A DNA stretch of 41,694 nucleotides, taken from positions 1 through 41,694 of IMG/VR virus record IMGVR_UViG_3300006805_000055; one strand, given 5' to 3'. The notes below the pieces were generated by a model. That model searched no databases, was not told the origin of the DNA, and was given only the letters and a program-made list of their open reading frames with translations. This DNA comes from a virus. Position numbers and translations under genes: made by a program. Below are positions 1 through 7,305 of the stretch, one piece after another; position 1 is the stretch's first letter, and every line of letters starts with the position of its first letter.

Positions 1-86
1 GTACTGTAATCGTGCTTTTTTAGTGACGGGAGTTTGTCTGCTAACTCAGTAGCAGCGGATTCAAAGATAAATTCATTATAGCGCAT
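1..86 (-). CDS. Partial gene, N-terminus of a putative internal head protein
   Basis: Only the first 28 codons lie in the window; the gene runs off the left edge. The frame is open from the ATG at 86. The start reads MRYNEFIFE followed by S, closely resembling the T4 internal-protein targeting peptide (MKTYQEFIAE), with I-F-E matching the [I/L]-x-E site cut by prohead protease gp21. Its ATG overlaps the TAA of the upstream small gene (TAATG) and no Shine-Dalgarno is visible, so translation is either coupled or leaderless from the promoter element at 91-98. The function of the body is unknown. The start peptide is seen directly; packaging in the head is inferred. Confidence 0.6.
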   Translation of the reverse strand, partial: MRYNEFIFESAATELADKLPSLKKHDYS

Positions 87-241
87 TATATATTTATCAA
101 ATTAGTGCTCACTTTAGAGATATCAGGGCACGACTCCATATACTTCTCTGGCCAGCAGCCGGCCCACACGAAAACCACAAGGGTCCTAAGGTAGTGTGAT
201 CTATACAGGACTGTATGGATTACGAAATCTATCGTAACCAT
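86..241 (-). CDS. Small hydrophobic protein, 51 aa
   Basis: This short gene begins at an ATG preceded by a near-perfect Shine-Dalgarno (GGAGG, five bases upstream) and ends in a TAA that overlaps the next ATG. The product has a hydrophobic stretch around residues 18-31 (LRTLVVFVWAGCW) and two cysteines, so it may be a small membrane protein. No family is recognised. A competing 27-residue frame occupies 201-284 but has a poorer ribosome site. The strong ribosome site and the coupled stop/start argue that the gene is real; the function is unknown. Confidence 0.55.
   Translation of the reverse strand: MVTIDFVIHTVLYRSHYLRTLVVFVWAGCWPEKYMESCPDISKVSTNLINI
91..98 (-). promoter_or_regulatory. T4-type late promoter element GATAAATA
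   Basis: GATAAATA matches the T4 late -10 consensus TATAAATA in seven of eight positions. It lies inside the end of the 51-aa gene and exactly four bases before the ATG at 86, so a transcript starting here would be leaderless or nearly so. Confidence 0.6.
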
Positions 242-285
242 CGTCCTCCGGTATTACCGGGTATTCATTGTTTCGTTCGCTCATT

Positions 286-990
286 TCAGTGCCACTTTGA
301 TTGGTAGTAAAAATCTAAACCTTTAGTAGGTCTTACTAAAGATTTCATGTCTATCTCACTATATGATCCAGACAATCTATCTAAGAACATTTCAGCTACA
401 ATACGATTATTATCTTCTATCATATGACAATTTCTACTATCTCGCAGCTTTTTATTGTAAAATTCTTTTCGTACAACGTGATTCATTCCTAAAAACTCAT
501 CTTCGTATTTAGTCACTTCATATAATCCAGTATCATTCAGATATGGAACAGTGAAACATGGATAGACTATTGCATCTGGTCTTTTTTGCTGTACATCAGA
601 TACCATTAACTGATGTAGTGTCTCATCTTTGTCAATATCGTGAATGTATTCATAGTAATCAACTAGCAACTTATATTGTTTGTATTCTTCGTTAGTAGAA
701 TGCCCTAATTTAACTAGTGCTGCTTCATAGTTTTGATTAGGATAGATAGTGAACTTAAGATTAGTCAATGTCATACGATGCGGTGCGGTCACAAGAAAGA
801 TAACTTTATCAAAATTTTGATGATTCTTTAAGAACAACGCATAACTAAACCACAAGTTAGTACCAGTTTCTGCAAAATTAGTGATATCGTAAGTGTTAGT
901 ATCTTGGATGAAGTCTACCCAAGACCGTTCTTGGATATCAGGCGCGTCTTTTCTACCATAGCTATCGCCAAATATTGCTAATGTCTTCAT
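286..990 (-). CDS. SGNH/GDSL-like hydrolase family protein
   Basis: The 234-aa product starts with a beta strand running into FGDSYG (residues 7-12), the GDS nucleophile block of SGNH/GDSL esterases, followed by a NFAETGTN stretch that can serve as the Gly/Asn oxyanion blocks. Near the C-terminus, CHMIEDNNRIVAEMF resembles the block V histidine region. The substrate is unknown; SGNH proteins act on esters such as acetylated sugars or lipids. The gene sits in the late operon of putatively packaged proteins but has no capsid-targeting peptide. It starts directly after the upstream TAA (TAATATG). The fold is fairly likely; activity is an inference. Confidence 0.6.
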   Translation of the reverse strand: MKTLAIFGDSYGRKDAPDIQERSWVDFIQDTNTYDITNFAETGTNLWFSYALFLKNHQNFDKVIFLVTAPHRMTLTNLKFTIYPNQNYEAALVKLGHSTNEEYKQYKLLVDYYEYIHDIDKDETLHQLMVSDVQQKRPDAIVYPCFTVPYLNDTGLYEVTKYEDEFLGMNHVVRKEFYNKKLRDSRNCHMIEDNNRIVAEMFLDRLSGSYSEIDMKSLVRPTKGLDFYYQSKWH

Positions 991-991
991 A

Positions 992-1759
992 TTAGCTTTC
1001 TTCAGAGTCTTCTAAATCAGCTACGTCAACATAATTGATAGGTACACCTTTGATTGCAGCAGCTAATGCACGATGATTCCCATCAATGATTCTATCTCCT
1101 GAAAGCACAATGACTTTACTTGATAGTGCAGGATCATCTACATATGATTGTACTAGTTCTTTTCTGTCATCATCTAACATATCTACTACATCGTCAATAT
1201 GTTCTGCACGATACTGACCAAGCAATGTAATCATTACTTTATGCCTTGCCAATGTTTGAATAGTTAGTGGTGTATTAAATTCATGCGGACTAACATAGTC
1301 CCAGAATGTTTCGTCACGATCTGGATAGTTTCCGTTGTATAATTGCGCTAGAGTAGTAGAACTTGCGTCTTCTTTCATCAAGTGTTTAGCTTCACCTGAC
1401 TTCTTCCACGCTTTCCACATCTTCTTACCAGGTGGCAATTGTGAAGCACTAGGTTCTATCGTGTTGCCTAGCATTCTAGCATAAGCATACATTGTACTTG
1501 CGATACCTGATTGTTGATACTCTGGCTGTACTGTTGTTAGTGCGCTTACTAGTGAGTCACCGAATGTTGTGTAGAATTTAGCTTGTCCGATCATTTTAGT
1601 ACGGTTATAGCATCTAATAACAAACAAATCTGCTTTGTGGAATCTATCGGGTTCCAGTGCAGCGGTATATGTATATGCACCAATCTTTTGCTTGTGACTA
1701 AAGCGTGAATCAAGAATATCCGGGTTTATTTCCTCGTTGATAAATTCGGTTGCTCTCAT
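992..1759 (-). CDS. GNAT-like/ParB-like two-domain protein with capsid-targeting-like N-terminus
   Basis: The 255-aa protein has three parts. Residues 1-9 (MRATEFINE) match the T4 internal-protein targeting form ending in I-x-E. Residues about 30-125 look like a degenerate GNAT acetyltransferase, with a Q-x-x-G-I-A segment (QQSGIASTMYAYA) typical of the acetyl-CoA loop. Residues about 155-250 resemble the ParB/sulfiredoxin-like nuclease fold, with the hallmark DGNHRALAA. The gene overlaps its upstream neighbour by four bases (ATGA). Such a fusion could modify or cut host targets after ejection, but this is inference. The ParB-like signature is clear; the GNAT part is weaker. Confidence 0.65.
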   Translation of the reverse strand: MRATEFINEEINPDILDSRFSHKQKIGAYTYTAALEPDRFHKADLFVIRCYNRTKMIGQAKFYTTFGDSLVSALTTVQPEYQQSGIASTMYAYARMLGNTIEPSASQLPPGKKMWKAWKKSGEAKHLMKEDASSTTLAQLYNGNYPDRDETFWDYVSPHEFNTPLTIQTLARHKVMITLLGQYRAEHIDDVVDMLDDDRKELVQSYVDDPALSSKVIVLSGDRIIDGNHRALAAAIKGVPINYVDVADLEDSEES

Positions 1760-2376
1760 TTAGTTACCTCAGGTGCAGTTAGTGAAAACTCACTCTTAAA
1801 ATGTTCTAAATTCCAATTAGGCAATAGGCGTTTTGCCATTTTAGCATATAGTGCTTGTCGTGATGATTCCTTGGCAGAAAATATCAACTTAGATATCTGC
1901 CCTTTATGTTTCTCTAGGAAGGCTCGTAGGATATCAGTAACAGTAGACATAACTTGTGCAGCATTACCTGTACCAGTAACACCAAATCTATTACCTGGGT
2001 CACCACCTTCTACTATCTTAAACTCTACTTCCCAAGTTCCGGGTTGTGATGAATACGCATAGAATTTGTACTGTATATCACCTATTACAAATGTTGCTTC
2101 AGATTCAGTTGGACTGTTATAATCCCATTTCCAATCTTTGTCAGGGGCGAATAGTTCTGTTAGTTCTACCTCTTTCATCAACTTAGCAACACGAGGCTTG
2201 AACAACTGTACTTCACCTTTGTTAGTTTTTAACACAGGTTGATTGTGCTTGTCTTTAGTGAAGCCTTTAATCTCTGCTGGGCTATTCTTAAATTTACCTT
2301 TAAGTATCTTATCACCAACACTTAATTCAGGTGGTTGATATGATTCAGTTTCTGTGATGAATTCAATTGCTCTCAT
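1756..2376 (-). CDS. Uncharacterised protein with capsid-targeting-like N-terminus, 206 aa
   Basis: The protein opens with MRAIEFITE followed by T, almost identical to the start of the next gene downstream (MRATEFINE) and similar to T4 internal proteins. Residues about 17-70 form a small beta-rich segment (SVGDKILKGKFKNSPAEI) resembling a KOW/SH3-like barrel. The remainder (from about LTELFAPDKDWKWDYN) is an alpha/beta domain of unknown family with several further [I/L]-x-E sites. ATG overlaps the TAA of the Dps gene (TAATG), so translation is probably coupled. Function unknown; head packaging is inferred from the N-terminus. Confidence 0.6.
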   Translation of the reverse strand: MRAIEFITETESYQPPELSVGDKILKGKFKNSPAEIKGFTKDKHNQPVLKTNKGEVQLFKPRVAKLMKEVELTELFAPDKDWKWDYNSPTESEATFVIGDIQYKFYAYSSQPGTWEVEFKIVEGGDPGNRFGVTGTGNAAQVMSTVTDILRAFLEKHKGQISKLIFSAKESSRQALYAKMAKRLLPNWNLEHFKSEFSLTAPEVTK

Positions 2377-2816
2377 TACTCTCTATCTTTCTTTAAGATA
2401 GAGCGAATCATCCATGATTTCTTACCATAGAAGTCTTGTAGTTCTGCCATGAAGTTTGCAATGCCCTGCTGACGTTCAGCAGAGGCAACATCAAATATCT
2501 CTATTACTAATACGATCATTTTTTGACAGTCCACTAATGATTCAGCAAACATTAGTTCTGCACGTGGAATCTTTATTTGATCTTGAATGATTGACAACTC
2601 AGCATAGCGAGTTAAACTTGCAGGAGCATATGCATCTAACACCCTGATATACTCTGCAATTCTATCTATAGTCGCATATGAATCGTTGTACAGGTTGTCA
2701 TAGAATTCATGATATTGCGGGAAGTTACTACCTTCAATATTCCAATGAAAGTTACGAGACTTCAACGAGAACAATTCAGTTGAAGCCAGTAATGTCTTTA
2801 AGTTGTCAGATAACAT
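2376..2816 (-). CDS. dps: Dps-like ferritin (DNA-binding/iron-storage protein)
   Basis: The 146-aa product is a Dps-family ferritin. Ferroxidase residues H24, H36, D40, D51 and E55 are present, with the same spacing (12, 4, 11, 4) as in Escherichia coli Dps (H51, H63, D67, D78, E82), and the family signature NFHWNIEG-x-NF is intact. Dps oxidises Fe2+ with peroxide, stores iron and can coat DNA. The N-terminal lysine-rich tail used by some Dps proteins for DNA binding is very short here. It is encoded between two genes carrying capsid-targeting-like peptides but has none itself. A role in protecting phage or host DNA from oxidative damage is plausible. Confidence 0.9.
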   Translation of the reverse strand: MLSDNLKTLLASTELFSLKSRNFHWNIEGSNFPQYHEFYDNLYNDSYATIDRIAEYIRVLDAYAPASLTRYAELSIIQDQIKIPRAELMFAESLVDCQKMIVLVIEIFDVASAERQQGIANFMAELQDFYGKKSWMIRSILKKDRE

Positions 2817-2817
2817 T

Positions 2818-4221
2818 TTAATGCCTTAATAGTAATGTACTTAGTACATTAGGATCGTTGGCAGAAACATCTCCCTCACCCGGAGCAACGATAACATTAT
2901 ACTTCATGCCAGCAACTTTAGGCTTTGAAGTATATTCATTGTAGCTTAGAATACTTGATGGGCTGATACTGTACGCCTGACCAATACGTTGCTTCATTTG
3001 CTGTAGTGCTTCTGGGCTAGCAGGTTGCCATGCACCATCAGCGGTCTTAACTAAGTTACCCTTCTCATCTTTAGCTAACAAGTCATAGAATAACTTCTCT
3101 GGAACAATACGACTGTTCTTAGTTGTCTCTAAGTTAGGGTCTTGAGCTTTAACTTGTTTCTCTTGACCAGAACTTGCGCCTTCACTCCAGTTAATAATGA
3201 AGTTGTCAGGCTTTTGTGCCATTGCAGCACCTGCCATTTTGGTATAAGCGTAGAATTTAACATTAGGGTGAGCAGCAGCCATCTTCAATGCCATGTCTAA
3301 GTATTCTGGTGAGAAGAAGTCACCAGCATCGTGCCAACGAACTGTCACTCTCCATCCACCTTCAAATCCCTTTGATCCTTTTGCGCCATCTCGTTCTTCT
3401 TTAGCAATCTCTGCACTTAACTGTTTGAAGAAACCGGTTGGATCATTCAATAGATAAGTTAGAATACGACCATCGCTTAACCAAGCAGCTTTGAATTGTA
3501 CTTTGCCGCCCTTCATAGCGAAACAGTCAACTTTACATGAACCAGCACCTGGGCATGTGTTAACTACAATAAGTTTACCAGTAGATTCATCAACTGCTAT
3601 ACCAGTTAATGCTGCAAAACCAACGTTAAAGAATTGTTCAAACTCTCCGTTGCTATGTTTCATCTTTTCATTTTGCTTTAACAACTTCTTAGGACGTTGT
3701 TGCAATGCAGCAATAACAGCTTCTTCTTTGTATCTCTTTCCACCTTCATCATAATACTCAATAGCACTACTACGGTGAACATATGGCATCTTATACTTGT
3801 CTGTCTTAGTCTTACCAGTAGTATACTGCTGCACACCTTTTTTGTTTACTTTAATCTCGCCGGTCTTTTTATCAATATCATCGGTTCCTTTGATACGACC
3901 CATGTAGTCTTGAAATTCTTGAGAACCTAATTCACGTTGTTGTGCCGGTAGTGCAGTAGCTTCGTCTAAGTCTTCACCTTTTAGTTTTCGCAGTCTTTCT
4001 CTGAAGGCGTTAAAAACTCTATCGTCATCTTCACGGCTATCTTTTGGTGGTGTGCGCTTTTCAGCTTGACCCATGTCTACTTCTTCTGCAACTTCTTCTT
4101 CAGGTTGTTCTTGAGATTGTCCAGCTTGACCAACGAATTGATCCATAGACATAACTTTTACGCCTTGTGGGGCGCCGGGTAGTTTAGGCGTTGTGCCTTC
4201 GTATAATTCTTGAAAATTCAT
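2818..4221 (-). CDS. Gp88-like phage protein with capsid-targeting-like N-terminus
   Basis: This 467-aa protein starts MNFQELYE followed by G, giving an L-x-E cleavage-type site. After an acidic, low-complexity region (about residues 30-100) comes a globular domain resembling the mycobacteriophage gene-product-88 family. Its signs are a cysteine cluster C-x5-C-x3-C (TCPGAGSCKVDCFAMKGG) and the conserved VRWHDAGDFFSPEYLDMAL and KFYAYTKM segments. The biochemical role of that family is not established as far as I know; the cysteine cluster could bind a metal. It lies in the late operon read from the promoter at 5485. Family call moderately confident; function unknown. Confidence 0.6.
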   Translation of the reverse strand: MNFQELYEGTTPKLPGAPQGVKVMSMDQFVGQAGQSQEQPEEEVAEEVDMGQAEKRTPPKDSREDDDRVFNAFRERLRKLKGEDLDEATALPAQQRELGSQEFQDYMGRIKGTDDIDKKTGEIKVNKKGVQQYTTGKTKTDKYKMPYVHRSSAIEYYDEGGKRYKEEAVIAALQQRPKKLLKQNEKMKHSNGEFEQFFNVGFAALTGIAVDESTGKLIVVNTCPGAGSCKVDCFAMKGGKVQFKAAWLSDGRILTYLLNDPTGFFKQLSAEIAKEERDGAKGSKGFEGGWRVTVRWHDAGDFFSPEYLDMALKMAAAHPNVKFYAYTKMAGAAMAQKPDNFIINWSEGASSGQEKQVKAQDPNLETTKNSRIVPEKLFYDLLAKDEKGNLVKTADGAWQPASPEALQQMKQRIGQAYSISPSSILSYNEYTSKPKVAGMKYNVIVAPGEGDVSANDPNVLSTLLLRH

Positions 4222-4222
4222 A

Positions 4223-4531
4223 TTAACAGTTCCACTTCTTTAATGATAATGCTTTGCGAGTTGGTTCACCATGTTCATCCTTCATTGGACCTTCCATGCC
4301 ACTCATTCTAGCGCAGAAACTTTTTCTACGCTTTGCGTCTTTACTGCCTGCTTTTAATTTTGAAGGCTTAGTAGTAACTGCTGTTTGTAGTTTACTACCA
4401 GGATGTTCTCTACGATATGAGTCAACACCCTTTTGATTCAATCCACCGGTCTTATTCTTACCTGACTTCTTTTGCCAAGCAGCAACTTCTTTTACATCAA
4501 TGGATTCAGTGATTAATTCGTTGAGTTTCAT
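4223..4531 (-). CDS. Small basic conserved phage protein with capsid-targeting-like N-terminus, 102 aa
   Basis: The protein begins MKLNELITE followed by S, an I-x-E site like those of its neighbours. The rest is very basic and ends in a conserved block (RREHPGSKLQTAVTTKPSKL ... RRKSFCARMSG ... LSLKKWNC) that I recognise from many T4-like phage proteins of unknown function. It could bind DNA inside the head because of its charge, which is inference. It starts five bases after the TAA of the 309-aa gene, with AAGAAG as a possible ribosome site inside that gene. Confidence 0.65.
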   Translation of the reverse strand: MKLNELITESIDVKEVAAWQKKSGKNKTGGLNQKGVDSYRREHPGSKLQTAVTTKPSKLKAGSKDAKRRKSFCARMSGMEGPMKDEHGEPTRKALSLKKWNC

Positions 4532-4533
4532 AA

Positions 4534-5463
4534 TTACTTCTTTGGTACACAGTTAGGCACTGTCTTGCCACCTTTTTTCTTCATGCCGATTTGCTCGTAA
4601 CCATCCCAGCAATCTTCTTCTACTTTACCGGCATTATGTGCTTTCCATGTAGTGGCATAAGCAATTGATTTTTCTTTAGGAGTTAGTTTGCCGTCTTTAG
4701 CATAACCCTTTTTAATGTGCTTTACCATGCGTTCAGCTTTAGCTCCAGGAGGTGCTACTTCCGCCACACCTTGCTCAGGTGGATTAGGATTTGTAGTAAG
4801 CATAAATTGCTTTCCTGAATTGAACGGTTTAGCTTGCATAGTTAATGCTGCTTTGTTTGCTGCTGCTTTACCATAGAATGTGTAAGGTTGACCAGCTTTA
4901 TCTTTTACAACTTTACCGTTGATAGCAACATACCATGTGCCGGATTGTTCTTGTTTTTCACGGGCTCTGTCAATGTGATGATGCTCGTCATCTTCTCTTT
5001 CTCTACGCCCCCAATTGCGTGAACCACCATAATCACCTTCGTAGTCACTTGCGTTACTATCCCATGTTCCACGACCAGTTGCTTCTTTAGCAATAATATC
5101 TTTTGATTTAGGCTTGTTACCTAATTCTTTATCTTTTGCACGGTTGAATATATCTTCACGCTTTTGTTTAGCTTGTAGTTGTTCTTCGCTCAATTCGTCT
5201 TCATTAACTGTATCTTCTTTAATACCAGCCTTTGCACTGTTCGCAAACTTGCTGCTAGTCTTGATACCTTGAAACATGCTGCCTTGCCCACGTCTTTGCA
5301 TCTTGCCCATTGGTTTTGCACTAGGTGCCATACCGCCTGCAGTGCTAGTTCCTACACCTGATTCTAGCATTTCATCGCTACGACCAAACTTTGCGCCCGG
5401 TTGTCCCGGTGATGGCATTGACACTGGGGTAGCCATTGTTTCTGTTAAATTACTGATTTTCAT
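4534..5463 (-). CDS. Modular low-complexity protein with capsid-targeting-like N-terminus and GVAE repeat
   Basis: The first gene of the late operon from the promoter at 5485 encodes 309 aa. It starts MKISNLTE followed by T (L-x-E). The first 180 residues are polar and probably disordered. A small alpha/beta unit follows (GTWYVAINGKVVKDKAGQPY, residues about 175-225), like short DUF-type modules found in phage polyproteins. Then comes the QGVAE motif (around residue 232), and finally a helical module (AERMVKHIKKGYAKDGKLTP) and a Cys-containing tail (WDGYEQIGMKKKGGK...NC). The patchwork structure suggests module shuffling. Enzymatic function is not evident. Confidence 0.6.
   Translation of the reverse strand: MKISNLTETMATPVSMPSPGQPGAKFGRSDEMLESGVGTSTAGGMAPSAKPMGKMQRRGQGSMFQGIKTSSKFANSAKAGIKEDTVNEDELSEEQLQAKQKREDIFNRAKDKELGNKPKSKDIIAKEATGRGTWDSNASDYEGDYGGSRNWGRREREDDEHHHIDRAREKQEQSGTWYVAINGKVVKDKAGQPYTFYGKAAANKAALTMQAKPFNSGKQFMLTTNPNPPEQGVAEVAPPGAKAERMVKHIKKGYAKDGKLTPKEKSIAYATTWKAHNAGKVEEDCWDGYEQIGMKKKGGKTVPNCVPKK
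4758..4776 (-). repeat. GVAE coding repeat, copy A
   Basis: The plus-strand core TCCGCCACACCTT (4760-4772) recurs exactly at 9629-9641 and 10115-10127, each time in the same reading frame of the minus-strand gene, where it encodes GVAE. Copies A and B share 16 bases (TCCGCCACACCTTGCT). Copies A and C share 15. It uses GTG/GCG codons that are uncommon in this AT-rich genome. Confidence 0.7.
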
Positions 5464-5484
5464 AGATAAATTCCGTTTATAATA

Positions 5485-5492
5485 TATTTATC
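5485..5492 (-). promoter_or_regulatory. T4-type late promoter element GATAAATA
   Basis: The element lies 21 bases upstream of the ATG at 5463, with a GGAA ribosome site between. It heads the operon of putative internal head proteins that continues to the left edge. Confidence 0.75.
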
Positions 5493-5502
5493 AAAACATC
5501 TA

Positions 5503-7293
5503 TTACAGTGCAGCAATTCTTGTTTGGAAGTCAGCAAAGTCAGTGCTAGCTGCCACTAATGTTTTTAATGATGTTATACTAATAAACTGAGATATACCTG
5601 CGCTGTCAACAATGTCGCCGCCATTTGGTAGCATTAAATTACCTTCTTTGTTAAATTCCCAAGTCTGTAATGTTGTACCATCGAGGGTTCTTACAAATAC
5701 TCTACCTGCTTCTCCGTCAGCAATAACAGATGCAACATTACTTGATGCTGCTCCGCTACTGACTAATGTTAAACGGTCATTTCTAGTAATAGAATCAGGA
5801 ACAGTTAGTGTGCCATTATTGCCAAACGTCCATTCTGGTGCTGTTATTGCCGCGGCATAGTTAGCAGTCTTTAATATGATTGGAAATTCTGGACTGCTGG
5901 TGGTTGCGGCGCCGGAATATGAGATATCAAGGTATAAGCCAACATTACCCTGAGCAATACTTGTGATAGTTCTTACATCACCGTTAGCGAAAGTGATTGT
6001 ACTACCCGCTGGATAGGTGTTGATGATAGTGCCATCCCATGGTATATCTACTACTCCAGGAGTACCTGCCCCAGTACCACCTTCACTGTCAGTAGCAATA
6101 GTCTTCGTAGAACCAACCTGAGGTGTATCTATGCCAGAGGCAATCTTACCGTCGCTAGGGAGTGTTAATGCACCATCAGTACCAAACTTCCATGTATAGT
6201 TGTCAACGCCACCTAGTGTGCGGACAAACACAGATTTGTCTGACGAGCCTAACACAATACCAGGATCAGTATTGTCATTGCCAGTTATAACACCGTCTTG
6301 TAATACTATACTTCCAGGAACTGTTAGCGTACCGCTACTAGCAAAATTAAATTCTACTGCTGGGCTTGCGCTAGGAGTGAAGTGAATCTTTACATCACCG
6401 GTACCAGTCATGGTGTTGTCAGTAAAAGTGATATTTCCAGTAGACGAACCACTATTCACTGTAGTGAAATGATAAGTACCATTTCCGTATGCGGTCAGCA
6501 CTTGACCTACTGTCCCGTCGCTAATACCAAAGTCAGCGATAGAAGTGGGGATAGTTGGTTTGTTGCGCACGTCTTCATAGTTGCCAGTACGGCCAGCAGT
6601 AGATATAGTAGGTAAATTAGATAAATCGCTATACAGGCCACTAAATGCAACATCTGCTAAACTAGTGATGTTTGCTTTGTTAGCTAGTTGAGAAATAATA
6701 CTGAACTCCGGATTGTCAGTAGCACCGATCACATTGGCTATTTCAGCTAGTGTGTCTAGAATACCAGGGGCAGTACCAACTAAGGTATCTATAGCATTTG
6801 CTACATCAGTCTGGGTTGCGAGTGTACTGTAGCTTACTGTGCTCCAGGCGTCAGAAACACCATTTGTAACTAAGAACTTACCACTGTTACCAACTCTAGA
6901 GGGAAGAACATCAGCCCATGAAGTATTACCGTTACCGTCAGTTGTCAGAAAGTTTCTATTAACTCCACCACTTAATTTCAAACTATTATTGATTGTAATA
7001 GAGTTAGCGATAACAGTACCAGTAGTCAACGTATCCGTAGTGGGCTCAAACTGTAGACCGGTGTCTCCAACATAGCTACCGTTTTGATTAAACTGGATTG
7101 AACCGTTCGCACCTTGCGGAGCATTTATTTGGATAACTTGAGTTACCACCTGAGTTACTTGCTCTAATACTACATTTTTAGTGACATTTTCAATAGGTGT
7201 TAGTGCAACTTGAATTTCACGCTGCATTAAATATTCTAGTGCAGGGTCTTGCAGAGTGTTAACTGATGGTGGGGTCTTAATAGGTGCTGACAT
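5503..7293 (-). CDS. Tail fibre-like protein, 596 aa
   Basis: This is a beta-rich structural protein with a fibre character. The N-terminal 60 residues contain a coiled-coil-like segment (ENVTKNVVLEQVTQVVTQVI) followed by a GANGSIQFNQNG module typical of T4-like phage fibres. Further on there are at least four copies of a W-x-F-x3-G-x-L-x2-P unit (for example WKFGTDGALTLP and WTFGNNGTLTVP). The C-terminus ends FADFQTRIAAL, a known ending in such fibres. It probably forms a trimeric virion fibre involved in host contact; this is inferred. It follows the nucleotidyltransferase gene by 12 bases, with an AAGGA ribosome site. Confidence 0.75.
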   Translation of the reverse strand: MSAPIKTPPSVNTLQDPALEYLMQREIQVALTPIENVTKNVVLEQVTQVVTQVIQINAPQGANGSIQFNQNGSYVGDTGLQFEPTTDTLTTGTVIANSITINNSLKLSGGVNRNFLTTDGNGNTSWADVLPSRVGNSGKFLVTNGVSDAWSTVSYSTLATQTDVANAIDTLVGTAPGILDTLAEIANVIGATDNPEFSIISQLANKANITSLADVAFSGLYSDLSNLPTISTAGRTGNYEDVRNKPTIPTSIADFGISDGTVGQVLTAYGNGTYHFTTVNSGSSTGNITFTDNTMTGTGDVKIHFTPSASPAVEFNFASSGTLTVPGSIVLQDGVITGNDNTDPGIVLGSSDKSVFVRTLGGVDNYTWKFGTDGALTLPSDGKIASGIDTPQVGSTKTIATDSEGGTGAGTPGVVDIPWDGTIINTYPAGSTITFANGDVRTITSIAQGNVGLYLDISYSGAATTSSPEFPIILKTANYAAAITAPEWTFGNNGTLTVPDSITRNDRLTLVSSGAASSNVASVIADGEAGRVFVRTLDGTTLQTWEFNKEGNLMLPNGGDIVDSAGISQFISITSLKTLVAASTDFADFQTRIAAL

Positions 7294-7305
7294 TTATTTT
7301 CCTTA

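Noticed and set aside
182-194. GGTCCTAAGGTAG resembles the conserved 23S rRNA / I-CeuI site core
   Set aside because: Only 13 bases match, the flanks do not, and it lies within the 51-aa coding frame. Probably chance.
99-240. Possible structured RNA or tRNA in the region with GGCC repeats
   Set aside because: No cloverleaf or T-loop was found and the only stems are short. The region is better explained by the 51-aa gene.
201-284. 27-residue frame MSERNNEYPVIP... on the minus strand
   Set aside because: It overlaps the 51-aa frame, which has a much better ribosome site. The ATG is close to the SGNH stop, so coupling is possible, but support is too weak to call it a gene.
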